Below, piece by piece: positions 62,654-64,000 of a stretch of 64,000 nt of DNA; position 1 is the stretch's first letter; the number at the start of each line of letters is the position of its first letter. Below the pieces are notes generated by a model, which saw nothing but the letters and a program-made list of their open reading frames with translations, had not been told where the DNA came from and searched no databases. The position numbers were made by a program, and so were the translations under genes. The DNA is from Orychophragmus violaceus (lineage: Eukaryota; Streptophyta; Magnoliopsida; Brassicales; Brassicaceae), in the NCBI GenBank assembly GCA_030180135.1, contig CM058238.1, positions 878,461 to 942,460 of the forward strand. Reading direction: 5' to 3'.

Positions 62654-63320
62654 TGTTGGGAATGTCCTGAAATCTACCGTACTATCTCTAGAAAGTATGA
62701 TAAGTGTCGAGATCAGACATAAGTCATAAATACTGGGTGATCATGATGGCTTGCTAGAGTCCGCTCATGATCTATAAGTTTAGGACTTATTACCAGTATT
62801 GTATGATCCCGAAGGGTCACACACCATAGCTAACGGGAAAGTTAAATGGAAATAATACGGTAAGATGCAATGGCATTTACTGTATTGGATCAGAGTTTTG
62901 GGCCAGACAAAATACAGGCTTTTTGTCTGATTTGTGTTTTGGGCCCAAAAGATTAATGATCCATTAGTCTAATGACTTGGGCCCATTAATGAGATATAAG
63001 AGAATCAGAAAGCCCTAAAGGAATTAACACTCCTGCGATTTTTTTCTTCTCTGGCGTGATCTCTCTCTCTCAATCTCTCTCTCTGATTCATCCATCTCTT
63101 TGGTCTAGCAGCCGTCCCTTGCTTGTAAGAGTGTGGATACTCGAGGAGGAGCCGATTCTCATCAGCTCTAATCTGATCTTGCCATTACCACCAATATCCG
63201 CTGCAAAGGTAAAGATCAGGTTTGTTTTATGATTCGTTTGCCAAGAACCTAGATCTGTTTAAGGATTTGTGTTAGGTTGCAATTGGGAATTAAACCCTGG
63301 AAAACACCTATAATCCTACA
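62654..63320 (+). repeat. 3' LTR of the young Copia element
   Basis: 667 bp, preceded by the polypurine-like AAGTGGGAGAT and followed by CTCTC, the second target-site copy. Confidence 0.93.
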
Positions 63321-63657
63321 CTCTCCGTCTGTCGGAGTTTTCCTTTTAGCTTGGACTAAGGTGTTGTTGGGCCGCTCCTCTTTATCTTTTCCGTATACCC
63401 ATCTTCTGGAGAGTTCTTTCATTGTTGGTTTTGTTTTTAAAGTGGTTTTTGTTGTCCGGTTTTAGATTTTGTTGCCCGATTGTGGAATTTGTTATCTGTT
63501 TGTGGATTCTAGACCGTAGAATGAGTTTGTTACTTACGGTCTTTGTTGTCTAGTATTCGATCGGATTTAGTTACCGATAAATCTAGTTTTGCTGTATTTC
63601 CAGACTGTTTTTAATATGTAATCCAGCAAACCTTAAAAAAAAACATTCCAAATTGTC

Positions 63658-64000
63658 CTTTTTGGCATAATTCTGATCATTGTTAGCTAACTAACTAAGC
63701 TTTTTCTTTCTGAGATTATATATTTGAATACATTGTTCGGATACATAAACAAACTACTTAAACGGTTAAACCTGTTATCAAAGGGCTAACTAACTAAGCT
63801 TAGTCGTCCTTAAGAGCCCAATCCAAATCCACCAACTATTAAAGAGCTAACTATCAAAGATTGAGACTTTAAGAGCCCAATCCACTAACAAACGGCCTTT
63901 TCTTGATCAAGAGAGGGTCTTGCATGACCCTTCGCTAGATCATATGCATTATGCATATGCCTACTATAGTACTATCTAAATATCTATCATCATATTCATA
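63658..64000. other. Right-edge spacer with short repeats
   Basis: No gene. GCTAACTAACTAAGCTT (63686, 63786) and TTAAGAGCCCAATCCA (63810, 63871) each occur twice, forming small imperfect direct repeats. Confidence 0.45.

Larger units (their letters stand above)
56017..63320 (+). mobile_element. Young Ty1/Copia LTR retrotransposon, gag intact, pol degenerate
   Basis: Total 7304 bp. Two 667-bp LTRs (56017-56683, 62654-63320) begin TGTTGGG and end CCTACA. They appear to differ at only two positions (near 56251 and 56258). A 5-bp target duplication CTCTC lies at 56012-56016 and 63321-63325. The primer binding site and polypurine tract are in place. It carries one intact gag ORF, while pol is broken and largely deleted. 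The plus orientation runs away from PCRK2. Confidence 0.93.
55796..63657 (+). mobile_element. Poly(A) retroposon interrupted by a nested Copia element
   Basis: AAACATTCCAAGTTGTC at 55796-55812 recurs with one change at 63641-63657, just after a run of A (63635-63643). Removing the Copia insertion (56017-63320 plus one CTCTC copy) leaves an element of about 520 bp made of 55813-56016 and 63326-63640. It is non-coding, T/G-rich at its 3' side, and ends CCAGCAAACCTT-poly(A). The family is unknown to me; it is not clearly Sadhu or LINE. Confidence 0.75.

Overview
This window is a piece of a plant nuclear genome from the mustard family (Brassicaceae). The basis is recognition of a run of genes in the same order and orientation as I remember from the top of Arabidopsis thaliana chromosome 5 (about AT5G03200 to AT5G03320). 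The genes have GT-AG introns, AT-rich intergenic DNA and typical plant TATA boxes. I cannot name the species. The transposon load and an eight-unit polyubiquitin locus argue that it is a relative rather than A. thaliana itself.

Layout: a LUL1-like RING E3 ligase cut by the left edge (1-1053, -); two very small genes (about 2002-2154 and 3980-4171, both -); a 7-kb transposon-filled gap; an S40/DUF584 gene (11343-11858, +); a damaged polyubiquitin gene (14194-15996, -); an NPH3-family gene (18781-20952, +); a LAC11-like laccase (21301-23414, -); a LOG6-like cytokinin-activating enzyme (27081-29341, +); EIN2, the central ethylene-signalling protein (34300-38823, +); mitochondrial IDH5 (39361-41062, +); a decayed Copia element (41592-45916); ADK2 adenosine kinase (46102-48591, +); a SAUR (49205-49528, -); and a PCRK2-like cytoplasmic kinase carrying a one-base frameshift (54045-55557, +). 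The right end is a nested pair of insertions: a young Copia element (56017-63320) inside an older poly(A) retroposon (55813-63640).

The genes are independent plant transcription units, not an operon. Several touch hormone and stress biology (EIN2 ethylene, LOG6 and ADK2 cytokinin, SAUR auxin, PCRK2 immunity), but their adjacency looks like inherited synteny. MED7, which I expect between the small genes and the DUF584 gene, is not visible; that interval is full of transposable elements.

The most noteworthy observations are: (1) a Copia element with nearly identical 667-bp LTRs and an intact gag but a wrecked pol, suggesting recent trans-mobilisation of a gag-only element; (2) its nesting in a retroposon whose own target duplications can still be read; (3) a polyubiquitin gene whose four indels sum to exactly 30 bp; (4) a frameshift plus a GC-AG intron in the PCRK2-like gene; (5) several retroposons with readable target-site duplications. 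I see no prokaryote-type system, CRISPR array or gene cluster that would count as a new biological system.
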